Assembly: GCA_029262855.1 (NCBI GenBank)
Contig: JAJCYP010000030.1
Location: 69,111 to 133,110, forward strand
Direction: 5' to 3'
DNA from: Bacteroidota bacterium
GTDB taxonomy: Bacteria > Bacteroidota > Rhodothermia > Rhodothermales > UBA10348
DNA: 64,000 nt
In this document: positions 37,075-46,253 of the stretch, in pieces
How the letters are laid out: each line of letters begins with the position of its first letter
Numbering within the stretch: position 1 is the first letter of the stretch
Made by a program: the position numbers and the translations under genes
Notes under the pieces: generated by a model
What the model saw: the letters and a program-made list of their open reading frames with translations, nothing else
What the model was told of the DNA's origin: nothing
Databases searched by the model: none

Positions 37075-38448
37075 ATGTACCGAGACTTACCGCTACCTAC
37101 CTTTTCCGTCGCTGACGCGCCCGGCGGCCGTCCTCGGACGGCCAAAGACGCACGTGCGCTGATGGCCCAGCGGGGCCACACTCCGTCGGCACCCAAGAGG
37201 CAGTCCACTGCGGCACTGAGAGGCCAGTTCAGCCACGAAGTCCCGATGATCATCCGGGAGATGGCTGAGAAGATCCCATACCAGTTTATGGGTTCCGACC
37301 GGGTGTTGTTCGCCTCGGAGCAGGTGCAACGTCTACCCGCCGTGGACAGGCAGGACATGCGGGAGTTCTTCCACCGCGTGGTCCGGCACATGCTGACTCT
37401 GGGCGCGAGTGACATAGACCTGGGAGGGACCTCGTCGAGGGGTTCCATCTGGCTCCGCATACACGGCGAAAAACGGCCCATCCATCAGTTTGGCATGTTT
37501 ACGCCCGATGAGTTTACCGTGCTCATCCTGAATCTGCTGAACGACAAGAGCCGTGTGGTTCTCGAGGAGCACAGGTCCTCCGACTTCTCCTTCTCGCTGC
37601 CCATTGAGGGAGACCGACAGGTCCGGTTCCGGGCATCGGCATACTACGAGATGGACCAATTGGCGCTCAACATGCGCGCGATCACCGACTCGGTACGCCC
37701 ACTCAAGTCGCTCGACCTGCACCCCCAAATCGAGCGTGGTCTGATGTTCAGGCACGTTCGGGACGGACTGACAATCATTGCGGGTGTGACCGGCTCGGGT
37801 AAGAGTACGACGCTGGACGCCATCATCGACGCGAACAACAAGGACTTCGCCGGGCACATTGTTGTGCTCGGCCAGCCTATCGAGTACATGCACCAGTCCC
37901 ACCGGTGCATTGTTCGGCATCGGGAGGTTGGGCGCGACGTCATGTCGTTCAAGCAGGGCATAACCCAGTCTCTTCGACAGGACCCGGATATCGTGGTCAT
38001 CGGTGAGATGAGAGATCCGCAGACCATTTCCGCCACGCTCGAAATCACGGACTCCGGCCACAAGGTGTTTACGACGCTCCATACCTCCTCCGCCGTGGAG
38101 TCGATTGACCGAATCATCGCCGAGTATCCAACCGACGAGCAGGACCGGGTCCGCGGTCGCCTGGCCGACGTACTTCGTTGCGTCATTGCCCAGAAGCTGG
38201 CACCCCGGGTGGGCGGCGGGCGCGTGATGACCAAGGAGGTCCTCTCGCTGGATTCATCGGCGCGCGCCGCCATCAAGAGCGACAACGCCTCCGAGATTTA
38301 TCAGATGATGTGGGAGGGTGGAGCACAGGGCATGACGACCCTGGAGCAGGATCTGTTTCGCCTTCTGAAGCAGGGTCTGATCACCGTGGAGACGGCCGTG
38401 AATTACGCAAACAACAAGAAGCGGCTGAATCAGCTGCTTCGTCGATAA
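37075..38448 (+). CDS. PilT/PilU-like type IV pilus ATPase
   Basis: 457-residue hexameric secretion ATPase. An N-terminal unstructured stretch of about 70 residues precedes the PilT-type N domain (MLTLGASDIDLGG) and the motor core. Walker A GVTGSGKST is at 237-245, Walker B DPDIVVIGEMRD at 303-314, and the His box GHKVFTTLHT follows. The retraction-type block AEYPTDEQDRVRGRLADVL and IAQKLAPR favour PilT over PilB. The Asp box, normally EDPIE, reads GQPIE (266-270), losing two acidic residues. First gene of a four-gene operon with no PilB, PilC or prepilin peptidase in this window. Confidence 0.87.
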   Translation: MYRDLPLPTFSVADAPGGRPRTAKDARALMAQRGHTPSAPKRQSTAALRGQFSHEVPMIIREMAEKIPYQFMGSDRVLFASEQVQRLPAVDRQDMREFFHRVVRHMLTLGASDIDLGGTSSRGSIWLRIHGEKRPIHQFGMFTPDEFTVLILNLLNDKSRVVLEEHRSSDFSFSLPIEGDRQVRFRASAYYEMDQLALNMRAITDSVRPLKSLDLHPQIERGLMFRHVRDGLTIIAGVTGSGKSTTLDAIIDANNKDFAGHIVVLGQPIEYMHQSHRCIVRHREVGRDVMSFKQGITQSLRQDPDIVVIGEMRDPQTISATLEITDSGHKVFTTLHTSSAVESIDRIIAEYPTDEQDRVRGRLADVLRCVIAQKLAPRVGGGRVMTKEVLSLDSSARAAIKSDNASEIYQMMWEGGAQGMTTLEQDLFRLLKQGLITVETAVNYANNKKRLNQLLRR

Positions 38449-38463
38449 TCCCGGAGGCCTGAC

Positions 38464-40191
38464 ATGAAACTGGGATCATCAAGAGACCTTGTCCTGGGCA
38501 TCGCGGTAACCTACCGTGCGGTTCACGGCGTGCTGGTCAAGAACACGCCCGAGGGCCCGGAGGTCGTCCGGCACTTCGACCGCCCCCGCAACATCACGGA
38601 GAACATGCCCACGGGCGCTCCGTCAGACTTTCAGTTCGTCGAGGAGGCGGATCCTGAGGTGAACTTCATCACGGGCGTGCCGGAAACCGACGCCGCCACG
38701 CTCTTCCTGGCCTCAGAGTTCGATGGGGCCAGCCCCACTGGAGAGACGACCGGCTTCGAGGCCATGGGTGCCTCCACGATCGAAATCGAACTGACGGATA
38801 TTCTCGACGAGTGCGCCGAGGCGGGGTATCCCGACCCTGAAGTTGCTTTTTGCGTCGGCTCGACAGACCTGGACTACCACGAAGTCCTGGTTCGCTCCAA
38901 GAAGGGGGCCCAGGACCGCGCCGCAAAGAAGGGGAAAGGCAAGCGTCAGGAAAACGGCAAGCTTATACAGCACCTGGCCGCGTCCACGGACTCGAAGTTC
39001 GATCCGGACCAGACGATCTTCATCCCGATGACCCCGAACGAGGAGCGCGTACCTCGCTACCTCGCGGTGTGTGCCCGTCCGAGCGAGATCATCGTACCGA
39101 CTCTTCGCCGATTGGCCGCGCGCAAGCGGACGATTTCCGTTGGCGTGATTGAGACGGAGGTCAGCCTCCTGCTCGGCATGGTGCGCCGGATGGTGGCCGA
39201 TGCCGATGAAGGTCGTACGCCGCCCTCGCGCCTTCTCGTGCGTGTCGGTGCCGACGACACGGTCATTCTGCTTCTGGAAGGCAACAATCTGAAGCACGTC
39301 GAGTCGCTTCGGTCCATCACGTCCTTCGATTCGCCGGACACCGTCTGTTCTCGCATTCTCCTGCTCCAGGACGAGCAAGGCTTTTCCGATCCTGACGAGA
39401 TGCTGGTCTTGGGTGAGGAAAACGAGGAGTCCCTGACACGGCGTCTGGGTGAGTTCTTCGAGGACACCGAGGTCAGGAGTCTACGTCCGCAGCTGCCGCG
39501 CAGCAGGGATGACCTGGACGAGGAATATTCCCGGGAGGGAACGCTGGCGGCCGCTGCCATTGTTCGTCACCTGACGGACCCGCAGGGCAAGGTCTACTTC
39601 GAGCCCGTCACGCTGCTGCCAAAGAAGCTGTTTCGCCGCGGAATCAGGCTGGAAGGCCTCAAGTGGCAAGTCGTCCCCATGATGGTGGTCCTGTTTGCGA
39701 CGGTGCTGTTCTTCATGCATCGGTACTTGCGGCAGACGAACGAGGCGAAAAATCTCGAGATCAAACTCGGCGAATACCCGGCCGAAATGGTCGAGGGCAA
39801 CAAGGAAAACCTGCAGGCCCGCATCGATTCCATTCAGGCCGTCACGGCCGGATACATCCAGGCACTTTACGTCCTGGACAGCATCCTTGTGGGGAGTGAC
39901 CGCTGGAGCCGCACCATGGAGCAAACCTCACGCGAGGCGGCCTCCGTTCCAGGTATTTGGATTGAGAAGTGGGAAGAAGGAGGCGGACTCCTTGAGCTGG
40001 AGGGGACCGCAACCGATCGGGATCAGGTGGTTCGGTACGCCGCCAGAATGGACGGTCAGATACAGAGCCTCTCGTTTGGCGAGATTCGCGATTGGCCCGT
40101 CTACCAGTTCAAGATGGCCGTGCCTCTTCCCGACGAATTGCCAGCGGCCGCACAGTTCCTCCGCGAACAGGCTCGCTCATCCGGAGAGTAA
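38464..40191 (+). CDS. PilM/PilN-like fused pilus assembly protein (GspL-like)
   Basis: 575 residues: an actin-like cytoplasmic part of about 390 residues (RDLVLGIAVTYRAVHGVLV at the N-terminus, EVAFCVGSTDLDYHEVLV, VGVIETEVSLLLGMV, RLLVRVGADDTVILLLEG), then one membrane helix (WQVVPMMVVLFATVLFFM, about 401-418), a coiled coil and a small periplasmic domain. This is PilM plus PilN in one chain, as in GspL. A good GGAGG Shine-Dalgarno lies 6 bases before ATG 38464. Only 3 bp separate it from the PilO-like gene. It would form the inner-membrane platform with the ATPase. Call based on architecture and order; sequence similarity is weak. Confidence 0.7.
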   Translation: MKLGSSRDLVLGIAVTYRAVHGVLVKNTPEGPEVVRHFDRPRNITENMPTGAPSDFQFVEEADPEVNFITGVPETDAATLFLASEFDGASPTGETTGFEAMGASTIEIELTDILDECAEAGYPDPEVAFCVGSTDLDYHEVLVRSKKGAQDRAAKKGKGKRQENGKLIQHLAASTDSKFDPDQTIFIPMTPNEERVPRYLAVCARPSEIIVPTLRRLAARKRTISVGVIETEVSLLLGMVRRMVADADEGRTPPSRLLVRVGADDTVILLLEGNNLKHVESLRSITSFDSPDTVCSRILLLQDEQGFSDPDEMLVLGEENEESLTRRLGEFFEDTEVRSLRPQLPRSRDDLDEEYSREGTLAAAAIVRHLTDPQGKVYFEPVTLLPKKLFRRGIRLEGLKWQVVPMMVVLFATVLFFMHRYLRQTNEAKNLEIKLGEYPAEMVEGNKENLQARIDSIQAVTAGYIQALYVLDSILVGSDRWSRTMEQTSREAASVPGIWIEKWEEGGGLLELEGTATDRDQVVRYAARMDGQIQSLSFGEIRDWPVYQFKMAVPLPDELPAAAQFLREQARSSGE

Positions 40192-40194
40192 ATC

Positions 40195-41202
40195 ATGGGA
40201 CCTGCCAACAACTTTCTCGTGATCGGAACGATCTGGCTCCTGTCAGTCGGGCTCGGCACGTGGATGACTTTTTTCAAGCAGCCTTCTGAGCTGGAAGACC
40301 TTCGGGCCACCGAACAGATGGCGCGAATTCACCAAAGCGATGTCGCCTCGCTGTTGACCGAGGAGTCCCAAATGCTGGGGAAGGCTTCGGCCATCCAGGC
40401 CCAATGGGACTCCCGATACAAGACGATTCCCAAGCGCCTGGAGACGCATGAGGTCATCGCCTATCTGAATGGACTGACCATGTCGGGTTTCGAGAGCTTC
40501 AACGTCACCTACGACGAGAACCTCGGCGGCGCGGACTTCAACACGCATGTCTTTTCGATTCAGGGCCGGAGCACCTATGCCGCACTCTACGAGTTCGTCT
40601 GGGCCATTGAGAATTACCGATCATTCTATCGACTCGCCCGATTCGAACTGTCGCACATCGACCTGCCGTCCGTCGACAAGAAAACCGGTCGCGACCGCGT
40701 TGACGTCTACGTCTCTTTCGACTTCAAATTGCACGCCTTCTACGGAGGCAAGGCCGGGCTCAGCGCCGACGACCAACTGCCCGGAACGATGATGGAAGGC
40801 ATCACGCCATCCACCGAGCTGCCTCCGGTTCCCGCGTCCGTTCTCCCGGCCCGGACGCCGGCCAAGGACCCCTTCTATCCGATCATCATGTCGGATATCC
40901 CGCCGAACACGCACGACCTCCTTGATCTCGACTTCGCAGATCTCATCTCGATCGTCGACGGCAAGGCTGTCTTCACGATCGTCAGCCGTAACCAGACGGG
41001 AGATACCAGCTCGCGGCTTGTCACGGTTGGAGTCGGAGACGATGTCTATCTCGGCAGAATCGTGATGGTTGACCCCATCAACAACAAAGTGGTGGCCCGC
41101 CTGAACATCGGCGGCATCATGGACGAGCGGATCTTCGAATTGGAGACCGCAGCCAACTTCCGCCAGGCCATCGGCCCTGCCCAACTGGCACCCTCAAACT
41201 GA
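40195..41202 (+). CDS. PilO-like inner-membrane pilus assembly protein
   Basis: 335 residues with one N-terminal membrane helix (FLVIGTIWLLSVGLGTWMTFF), a coiled-coil segment (ELEDLRATEQMARIHQSD) and a ferredoxin-like periplasmic domain (THVFSIQGRSTYAALYEFVW, YRLARFELSHIDLP). That is the PilO/GspM layout. The C-terminal 120 residues (from about 215) resemble a PilP-like HR domain (FTIVSRNQTGDTSSRLVTVG, VYLGRIVMVDPINNKVVARL), so PilO and PilP functions may be merged here. Inferred from order and topology. Start codon 3 bp after the upstream stop. Confidence 0.65.
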   Translation: MGPANNFLVIGTIWLLSVGLGTWMTFFKQPSELEDLRATEQMARIHQSDVASLLTEESQMLGKASAIQAQWDSRYKTIPKRLETHEVIAYLNGLTMSGFESFNVTYDENLGGADFNTHVFSIQGRSTYAALYEFVWAIENYRSFYRLARFELSHIDLPSVDKKTGRDRVDVYVSFDFKLHAFYGGKAGLSADDQLPGTMMEGITPSTELPPVPASVLPARTPAKDPFYPIIMSDIPPNTHDLLDLDFADLISIVDGKAVFTIVSRNQTGDTSSRLVTVGVGDDVYLGRIVMVDPINNKVVARLNIGGIMDERIFELETAANFRQAIGPAQLAPSN

Positions 41203-41215
41203 CGGGCCCCAAGCA

Positions 41216-42559
41216 ATGAAAACATCTCGCATCGCCCTTCTTCTGGTCGTCGCCCTGATAGGCGCCTCGACCGTTCAGGCCCAGCGCGTGCCGCAGCGTG
41301 CCCTGAGGACGTACATCCCGGAAGACCAGCTGGTATCCTTTCTGCCCTCGACACCGATGTCCACCTACCTGCAGTTGGTGAATCCCATTTTTGCCCGGGT
41401 GGCCGGCAAGGAGGTCATCGACCCCGATGGAATGGACTTCGAGATCGGGATCCCTCTCCAGGCCATGCATTTTCTGGATGCGACGGAGATGGTCCTGGCG
41501 TACAACGGATACGTCCTGCGTGAGACGGACAAGTACTTCATGGTCGAACCAGCTGCTCCGATCGACCCCGTGGATCCCATACCGGGCGGGATGACGATTG
41601 ACCCGGCGACGGGCGCTGCAGTCGTGGGCCTGGCCTCGCTGGCTACAAAGCAGGTCCGCATCAGCGCCGTCCTTTTCGAACTGAACCACACCAAGGCACG
41701 TGACTCCGGCATCAATTGGAGCGTCATCTTTGGCGAAGCGAGCGCGGCCGCGGCAGCCGGTGGCGGCTCGACATCAGCGGGCGGCGGCGGTCAGGGTCTC
41801 AATTTTTTCCTGAAGACCGATGAACTGTTCAAGCCCCTGAACGACTTTCTGATCTCGCCAAGTGTGATAGATCTGAAAGATCTCAAGTCCCTCATCCAGC
41901 TTGCCGAGGCTTCAGGCGTTGGTGAGACGATTGCAAGCCCCGAAATCACCGTGCAGTCTGGACAGAAAGGCAATTTTCAGAGCGGTCAGGACATTCCGAT
42001 CCAGACGTTGGACTTCTCGGGCAACACGATCACCACGCTGCTGCAGACCGGTATCATCATCAATGTAACGCCCACGATTATCACCGAACTCAGCCCGGAT
42101 TCGGTGGAGGTGGAGATTGTCCATCTGGATGTCAGCGTGGAGCGCTCGTCCAGCCGTCCGTCAACGGCAGGTCCGATCATAGACCGCAGCCAGGCCGGGA
42201 CCCAGGTCGTGTCGCTCAACGGTGAGCAGGTCATGATCGGTGGACTCTACAGCACCGATGAGGCCGTTTCACGTCGTGGCGTACCGTTTCTCAAGGATCT
42301 GCCAGGGTGGTTCTTCGGCCTGAAATATCTCTTCTCGCGTTCCCAAACCACCGTCTCGCAGAAGGAACTGCTCATGGTTCTGCAGGCCGACATCGTCGAG
42401 CCCCTGCTCACCCGGTCGGAGAAACCCTACCAGCAGGATCTTCTGGGTCGTCGACGTCAGCAGGTTCAGGATGCGCTCCGTCGCTTCAACGAGCAGGTTA
42501 ACGCCAACAGGGAGAAGCCGAACCGTTACGACGGCCAGAACGAGGAAAAGAAAAATTAG
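41216..42559 (+). CDS. Secretin (PilQ/GspD-type outer-membrane channel)
   Basis: 447-residue outer-membrane pore subunit. Signal peptide IALLLVVALIGASTVQA, a short N domain (to about 130), then the secretin core: VRISAVLFELNHTKARDSGI, a Gly-rich insertion, IQLAEASGVGETIASPEITV, the GQDIPIQTLD block and TGIIINVTPTI, followed by GEQVMIGGLYSTDE, VPFLKDLPGWFFGLKYLFSR and ELLMVLQADIVEPL. It is short for PilQ or GspD because most periplasmic N0-N3 domains are missing. Last gene of the operon, followed by a terminator at 42630. Confidence 0.9.
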   Translation: MKTSRIALLLVVALIGASTVQAQRVPQRALRTYIPEDQLVSFLPSTPMSTYLQLVNPIFARVAGKEVIDPDGMDFEIGIPLQAMHFLDATEMVLAYNGYVLRETDKYFMVEPAAPIDPVDPIPGGMTIDPATGAAVVGLASLATKQVRISAVLFELNHTKARDSGINWSVIFGEASAAAAAGGGSTSAGGGGQGLNFFLKTDELFKPLNDFLISPSVIDLKDLKSLIQLAEASGVGETIASPEITVQSGQKGNFQSGQDIPIQTLDFSGNTITTLLQTGIIINVTPTIITELSPDSVEVEIVHLDVSVERSSSRPSTAGPIIDRSQAGTQVVSLNGEQVMIGGLYSTDEAVSRRGVPFLKDLPGWFFGLKYLFSRSQTTVSQKELLMVLQADIVEPLLTRSEKPYQQDLLGRRRQQVQDALRRFNEQVNANREKPNRYDGQNEEKKN

Positions 42560-42629
42560 CCGACAAGGGCCACCGGCCCGGCGCACGACAACAGAAAATC
42601 GGGGTCCCTTGCGGCCGCGGTGTTCCGGC

Positions 42630-42663
42630 GGGCGGCATCCGAGAGGGTGCCGCCCTTATTTCG
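42630..42663 (+). terminator. Intrinsic terminator after the secretin gene
   Basis: GGGCGGCA/TGCCGCCC stem of 8 bp with a 10-base loop and a TTATTT tail. It closes the ATPase-to-secretin operon and faces the minus-strand gene that ends at 42700. Confidence 0.85.
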
Positions 42664-42699
42664 TGCTGGCAGGTCTGGATTGAACCCCGGACCTAGCTC

Positions 42700-43422
42700 C
42701 TAGCGCGCCAGAATCCGGTCGCGGTAGAGCAACTTGTGACGATAGGGCAGGACCTGTCTCGAAGACCCCGGCGCCTTCCACTCCGACTGGCGCCAGGCTC
42801 CCACTGCCTCCAGCATGGCCACCAGGGCCTGCGCCAGATGCCTCCGGCTCTGGACGATGCGTGCCTCCAGCCAACCAACCAGAGCGAGGCATGGAAGCAC
42901 GGCCAGGAAAAGGAACTGACCTCTCGCCAGGGACGTGTTGTAGGCCACGACGGTCCATGACACCGTCAATGCCAGCGCCATCGGAATCGCAAGACGCACG
43001 ACTGGTGGGAGCATCAGTCGGCTCGAGGCCAGAAGGGATCGGGCCAGCGAACCCTCCCGTTCCTTGCCTGTCGCCACAACCGATTCGGACCGGGTCAGCC
43101 CCTGTACCAGACAGCTAAGTTTCCATAGCTTGCCACCAGACTGAGCCGAGCCAAGAAGTTCACCTCGATTGGCGGCAAATCGAACAAAGCGCTCCTCGAA
43201 TTCCAACTGCCTATCCGCTTGAAAGCCCCCAATCAGACGATACGCCGCGAACGCCAGGTAGCCGATGGTCGGGACCATCACGATCAGCCGGTTGGGCATC
43301 CCGTTCCTGTAGGCCAGTGGAATGAGCACCACGGCGACAGATGTTGTGATGGCATACAGCACCGTCGCTCGCCGAGTGAGCGCGCGCAGTTCGAACAGTT
43401 TGGCGGTAATTTCCTGGGCCAT
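42700..43422 (-). CDS. Membrane protein of unknown function
   Basis: Unrecognised 240-residue protein with four likely membrane helices in two pairs: residues about 17-37 and 47-65 (VLYAITTSVAVVLIPLAY, VMVPTIGYLAFAAYRLIG), and about 145-160 and 170-186 (AIPMALALTVSWTVV, FLFLAVLPCLALVGW). The soluble loop between pairs is basic. Nothing indicates an enzyme. Its ATG (complement of 43420-43422) directly abuts the GTG of the divergent lipoprotein gene, leaving no intergenic promoter, so one of the two starts or promoters must lie inside the other gene. Confidence 0.6.
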   Translation of the reverse strand: MAQEITAKLFELRALTRRATVLYAITTSVAVVLIPLAYRNGMPNRLIVMVPTIGYLAFAAYRLIGGFQADRQLEFEERFVRFAANRGELLGSAQSGGKLWKLSCLVQGLTRSESVVATGKEREGSLARSLLASSRLMLPPVVRLAIPMALALTVSWTVVAYNTSLARGQFLFLAVLPCLALVGWLEARIVQSRRHLAQALVAMLEAVGAWRQSEWKAPGSSRQVLPYRHKLLYRDRILAR

Positions 43423-44604
43423 GTGCCGGTCCTACGCCGGTGGGTGCTTGTTGGATGCCTGCTCTTTCTGGCGGGGTCCGGATGCACGCCGCGGGTTGCG
43501 CTCGAGCCCGAACGTACCGCCGAGGTCCTGGATCTGTCGCACATCGCTGCGCACCACCAGAGACTAAATGCTCCAGAGACTGCCGGTAGAGGTACGGCAA
43601 CCGTAGGGTATGCCACCGCCGCGGCCTACGTGGCAGAGAGGCTCGCCGGCTTTGGCGTTCAGCCCATTCATCCCAAGGAGTATCGTCACCTGTCCTACGG
43701 CCCGATCAATCACGTTGCGGGTGCCGTCGTGACCCGGTTTGGCCCCGACTCCACGCGGTGGGGGCCGGATGCGGCCATGCTCGCCGATCCCCGCACCGCG
43801 CCCGCCAGGGTCGAAGTGACTTCCTTTCGTCGGGTCGAAATCGGGATGGTTCCGCAGGCTGACGCTGGCGGGAAGACGGCAGCCGTCGTCGACGCCATTC
43901 CCTCCGACAGCCTGGCTCGAAGGATTGCTCAACGCGGCTATGCGATCCTGTTTGTGGTTGGAACCCCGAGACTCGGCCGCTCGAGCACGCGTTTGCCGAT
44001 CGGTATCCTTCAGGTGGCCCCCGAGCGATGGGAGAGAATGGCCGGTGCCGGGAGCGCGGGGCAGCCGGAGGGTTCGCTCGCGCTGAGGATTCGTATCGAA
44101 TCGAGCTTTGATCCCGTCGCCCCCTATATCAACGTGATTGGAATCCTGCCGGGTAGCGATCCCGTGGGGCGTCGTCATGCCGTAGTCCTCGGTGCGAGTC
44201 TGGATTCGGCATCCAACCCGGCCGGGACTTCCATGGTGGATCCTGCGGGCAGCGGAATTGGCGCCGCGGCGCTGCTGGAAGTGGCCCGCCTTCTCGCTGC
44301 GGAGGCCGACCAGGGAGGCGGCGTCAGGCATTCGATCGTGTTCGCATGGTTTGCCGGCGGTGCCCAGCAAAATGTCGGACTCCACGATTTCCTGCGGTCA
44401 CCGCTCTGGTCATCAAGCGGGATTGATGAGGTGGTCTACGTGGGTCGCCCGGTCATGGCCGGGACAGACTCGGGCTCGCCCTCCATCAAACTCACGCGGC
44501 TGGGCCCTGACTCCGTTCTGAGCAGCCCCACGCCTACTCCGGTCCAGGATCAGGGAATGATTCTGGCGAATCAATTTCTCGCTGTGGCGAGACGAGGGCG
44601 TTAG
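43423..44604 (+). CDS. Lipoprotein related to M28 peptidases with lost metal site
   Basis: 393 residues with a lipoprotein signal (VLVGCLLFLAGSGC, lipobox Cys). The middle and C-terminal part follow the M28 peptidase fold, but metal ligands are replaced: the AHxDS motif reads GASLDS (S259 for His), the bridging-Asp motif reads MVDPAGSGIGAAAL without the Asp, and the catalytic Glu pair is AQQ (314-316) in WFAGGAQQNVGL. It is therefore probably not a peptidase; binding or regulation is more likely. GTG 43423 was chosen for the complete signal; GTG 43444 is an alternative. Stop overlaps the convergent barrel gene. Confidence 0.7.
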   Translation: MPVLRRWVLVGCLLFLAGSGCTPRVALEPERTAEVLDLSHIAAHHQRLNAPETAGRGTATVGYATAAAYVAERLAGFGVQPIHPKEYRHLSYGPINHVAGAVVTRFGPDSTRWGPDAAMLADPRTAPARVEVTSFRRVEIGMVPQADAGGKTAAVVDAIPSDSLARRIAQRGYAILFVVGTPRLGRSSTRLPIGILQVAPERWERMAGAGSAGQPEGSLALRIRIESSFDPVAPYINVIGILPGSDPVGRRHAVVLGASLDSASNPAGTSMVDPAGSGIGAAALLEVARLLAAEADQGGGVRHSIVFAWFAGGAQQNVGLHDFLRSPLWSSSGIDEVVYVGRPVMAGTDSGSPSIKLTRLGPDSVLSSPTPTPVQDQGMILANQFLAVARRGR

Positions 44605-45245
44605 AAAGTCAGCCCGCTCATGACGGAAAAGCCCTGCGTGTATACGTCCTCAGCGCCGGGTACAGTGCCTTCCAGGCCGGCCTTTGTGATGGAGCGCCAC
44701 CCGCGAAGACCTATGATGACCCGCTCGGTGCCCACTCGGAAGATGTAGTCGGCCGCGACCGCCCAGCCGGCGGTCCGACCGGGTCCGTCGAGTGCCTGGC
44801 TGAATTCCGGTCCTGTCTCTGCGGCAAAACTGGAACGCGTATCCACCTTGAGGCCCAGGCCCGGACCCGCTCCCAGTTCCAGGCGATGACCGTTGACCAG
44901 GTCAAATCCGACAACCGCCAGGAGGGGGATTTCGAGGTAGGTCAGATCGAATGTCCCCTCGACGGGAATAGCGGTTGGCTCTCCTCCGATCGCTCCGTCA
45001 ACGGTGCCCCTCATCCGGCCGCCTTGAATGGTGTAGCGGAGTTCGGCCCGGACACTGAGCATCGGGAGCAGTTCAACCGAAAGACCGCCGCCGCCGGCCA
45101 GTCGAAAAATGCGTTCCGCCCCGCTCGCGCCCTCGCCTTTGAGCGTGTAGCCGGAAACGCCAATCAGCATGCGCGCCCTGGCCCGTTGGCCCGAGGCGGG
45201 AAGGCAAACAGAGCCCAGAAAAAGGGCCAGCAGGAGCACGCGCAT
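44601..45245 (-). CDS. Outer-membrane beta-barrel protein (PorT/OmpW-like)
   Basis: 214 residues from ATG 45245, which gives a clean signal peptide (VLLLALFLGSVCLPASGQ). The mature part alternates hydrophobic and polar residues in barrel-like strands: MLSVRAELRYTIQGG, FDLTYLEIPLLAVVGFDL and HRLELGAGPGLGLKVDTRSS, ending FSVMSGLTF with a terminal Phe, the outer-membrane insertion signal. This fits the small porin/PorT-type barrels common in Bacteroidota. The frame extends upstream to 45542 but without a credible start. Role unknown. Divergent from the acyltransferase gene. Confidence 0.75.
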   Translation of the reverse strand: MRVLLLALFLGSVCLPASGQRARARMLIGVSGYTLKGEGASGAERIFRLAGGGGLSVELLPMLSVRAELRYTIQGGRMRGTVDGAIGGEPTAIPVEGTFDLTYLEIPLLAVVGFDLVNGHRLELGAGPGLGLKVDTRSSFAAETGPEFSQALDGPGRTAGWAVAADYIFRVGTERVIIGLRGWRSITKAGLEGTVPGAEDVYTQGFSVMSGLTF

Positions 45246-45307
45246 GAGGAACTCGGGAATGTGAGTGCTCAGAATACAGATACGGCCCCCAAAGAAAACC
45301 GTCGAAA

Positions 45308-46246
45308 GTGCCCAGCGGGGGTCCGGCGGGGCTGATTCGGGACTTCCGGTTGGCGAAGCGGAGACCAGGCGAGTCTCCACCGGCGACGCGGGGTCCTTGG
45401 CCCCTTGTCCCGGTGCGTTGTAGACTCCGGACACCTCAACCCATCGCCAACCTGATCCTGTCGGACGATCGTACCATACCACAGCCGACTCCGCTTCGGA
45501 AAACGGTCTGGACCCGCTTGCACTATCTGTGGTCAGTGGCATGGATTCTGGTTGTCACAGCAGGCAGCACTCTGGGCTATCTGGCGAGTCAGGCGGTCAG
45601 GCCGACCCCGGGGGTTTTTTCGTGGTGGGCCAGAGTCTGGGGGAGGGGGATGTTCTTCTTCATGGGCATTCGCCTTCGCCTCGTGGATCGTCGAACGTCC
45701 AGCAAAAGCGGGCCATGCGTTCTCTTGGCGAATCACCAGAACGGGATGGATATCCCGATTGTGGCCGCCGTGCTGCCGATGGTGTTTGGCTTCGTGGCCA
45801 AGGCTGAGCTGGAGTCGGCGCCGTTTCTGGGGCCGGCTCTGAAGCACTCGCCTTCGGTCTTTGTGGACAAGAGTAACCCCAGGCGGTCCCTGGAATCGAT
45901 CAGACGCGCCGGAGAACAGATCCGTGCGGGCAGTTCGGTGATGGTGTTTCCAGAGGGTCAGCGATCCTACACGGGACACCTCGGCCCATTCATGAAGGGA
46001 GCATTCCTGCTCGCCATCGAGTCGGGAGTACCCATCGTGCCGGTCACGTTGGTGGACGCGGCCGCGGTTTTCGACGAAACCCGGTGGGTCAGTCGCCCGG
46101 GGACGGTTCACTGCGTGATTGGAGATCCCATCCCGCTCGAGAATCCATCGCGGAAGGACATCCCGGAGCTGATGGCCAGAGCCCGGGAGGCCATCGCGTC
46201 TGAGCTCCCCGAGGCCTGGCGGAACCCGCCAGAAGAGGTGCAGTAA
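45308..46246 (+). CDS. plsC: 1-acyl-sn-glycerol-3-phosphate acyltransferase
   Basis: Adds the second acyl chain in phosphatidic acid synthesis at the inner membrane. Motif I is NHQNGMD (H-x4-D), motif II AELESAPFLG, motif III VFPEGQRSYTG, motif IV VPIVPVTLVDA. One hydrophobic helix precedes them (WSVAWILVVTAGSTLGYLA). The catalytic part fits the 240-residue norm; the first 60 or more residues are Pro/Arg-rich and unlike the family, so the true start may be GTG 45413 or an unusual codon further on. Followed 7 bp later by gatC. Confidence 0.85.
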   Translation: MPSGGPAGLIRDFRLAKRRPGESPPATRGPWPLVPVRCRLRTPQPIANLILSDDRTIPQPTPLRKTVWTRLHYLWSVAWILVVTAGSTLGYLASQAVRPTPGVFSWWARVWGRGMFFFMGIRLRLVDRRTSSKSGPCVLLANHQNGMDIPIVAAVLPMVFGFVAKAELESAPFLGPALKHSPSVFVDKSNPRRSLESIRRAGEQIRAGSSVMVFPEGQRSYTGHLGPFMKGAFLLAIESGVPIVPVTLVDAAAVFDETRWVSRPGTVHCVIGDPIPLENPSRKDIPELMARAREAIASELPEAWRNPPEEVQ

Positions 46247-46253
46247 CGCCCCG

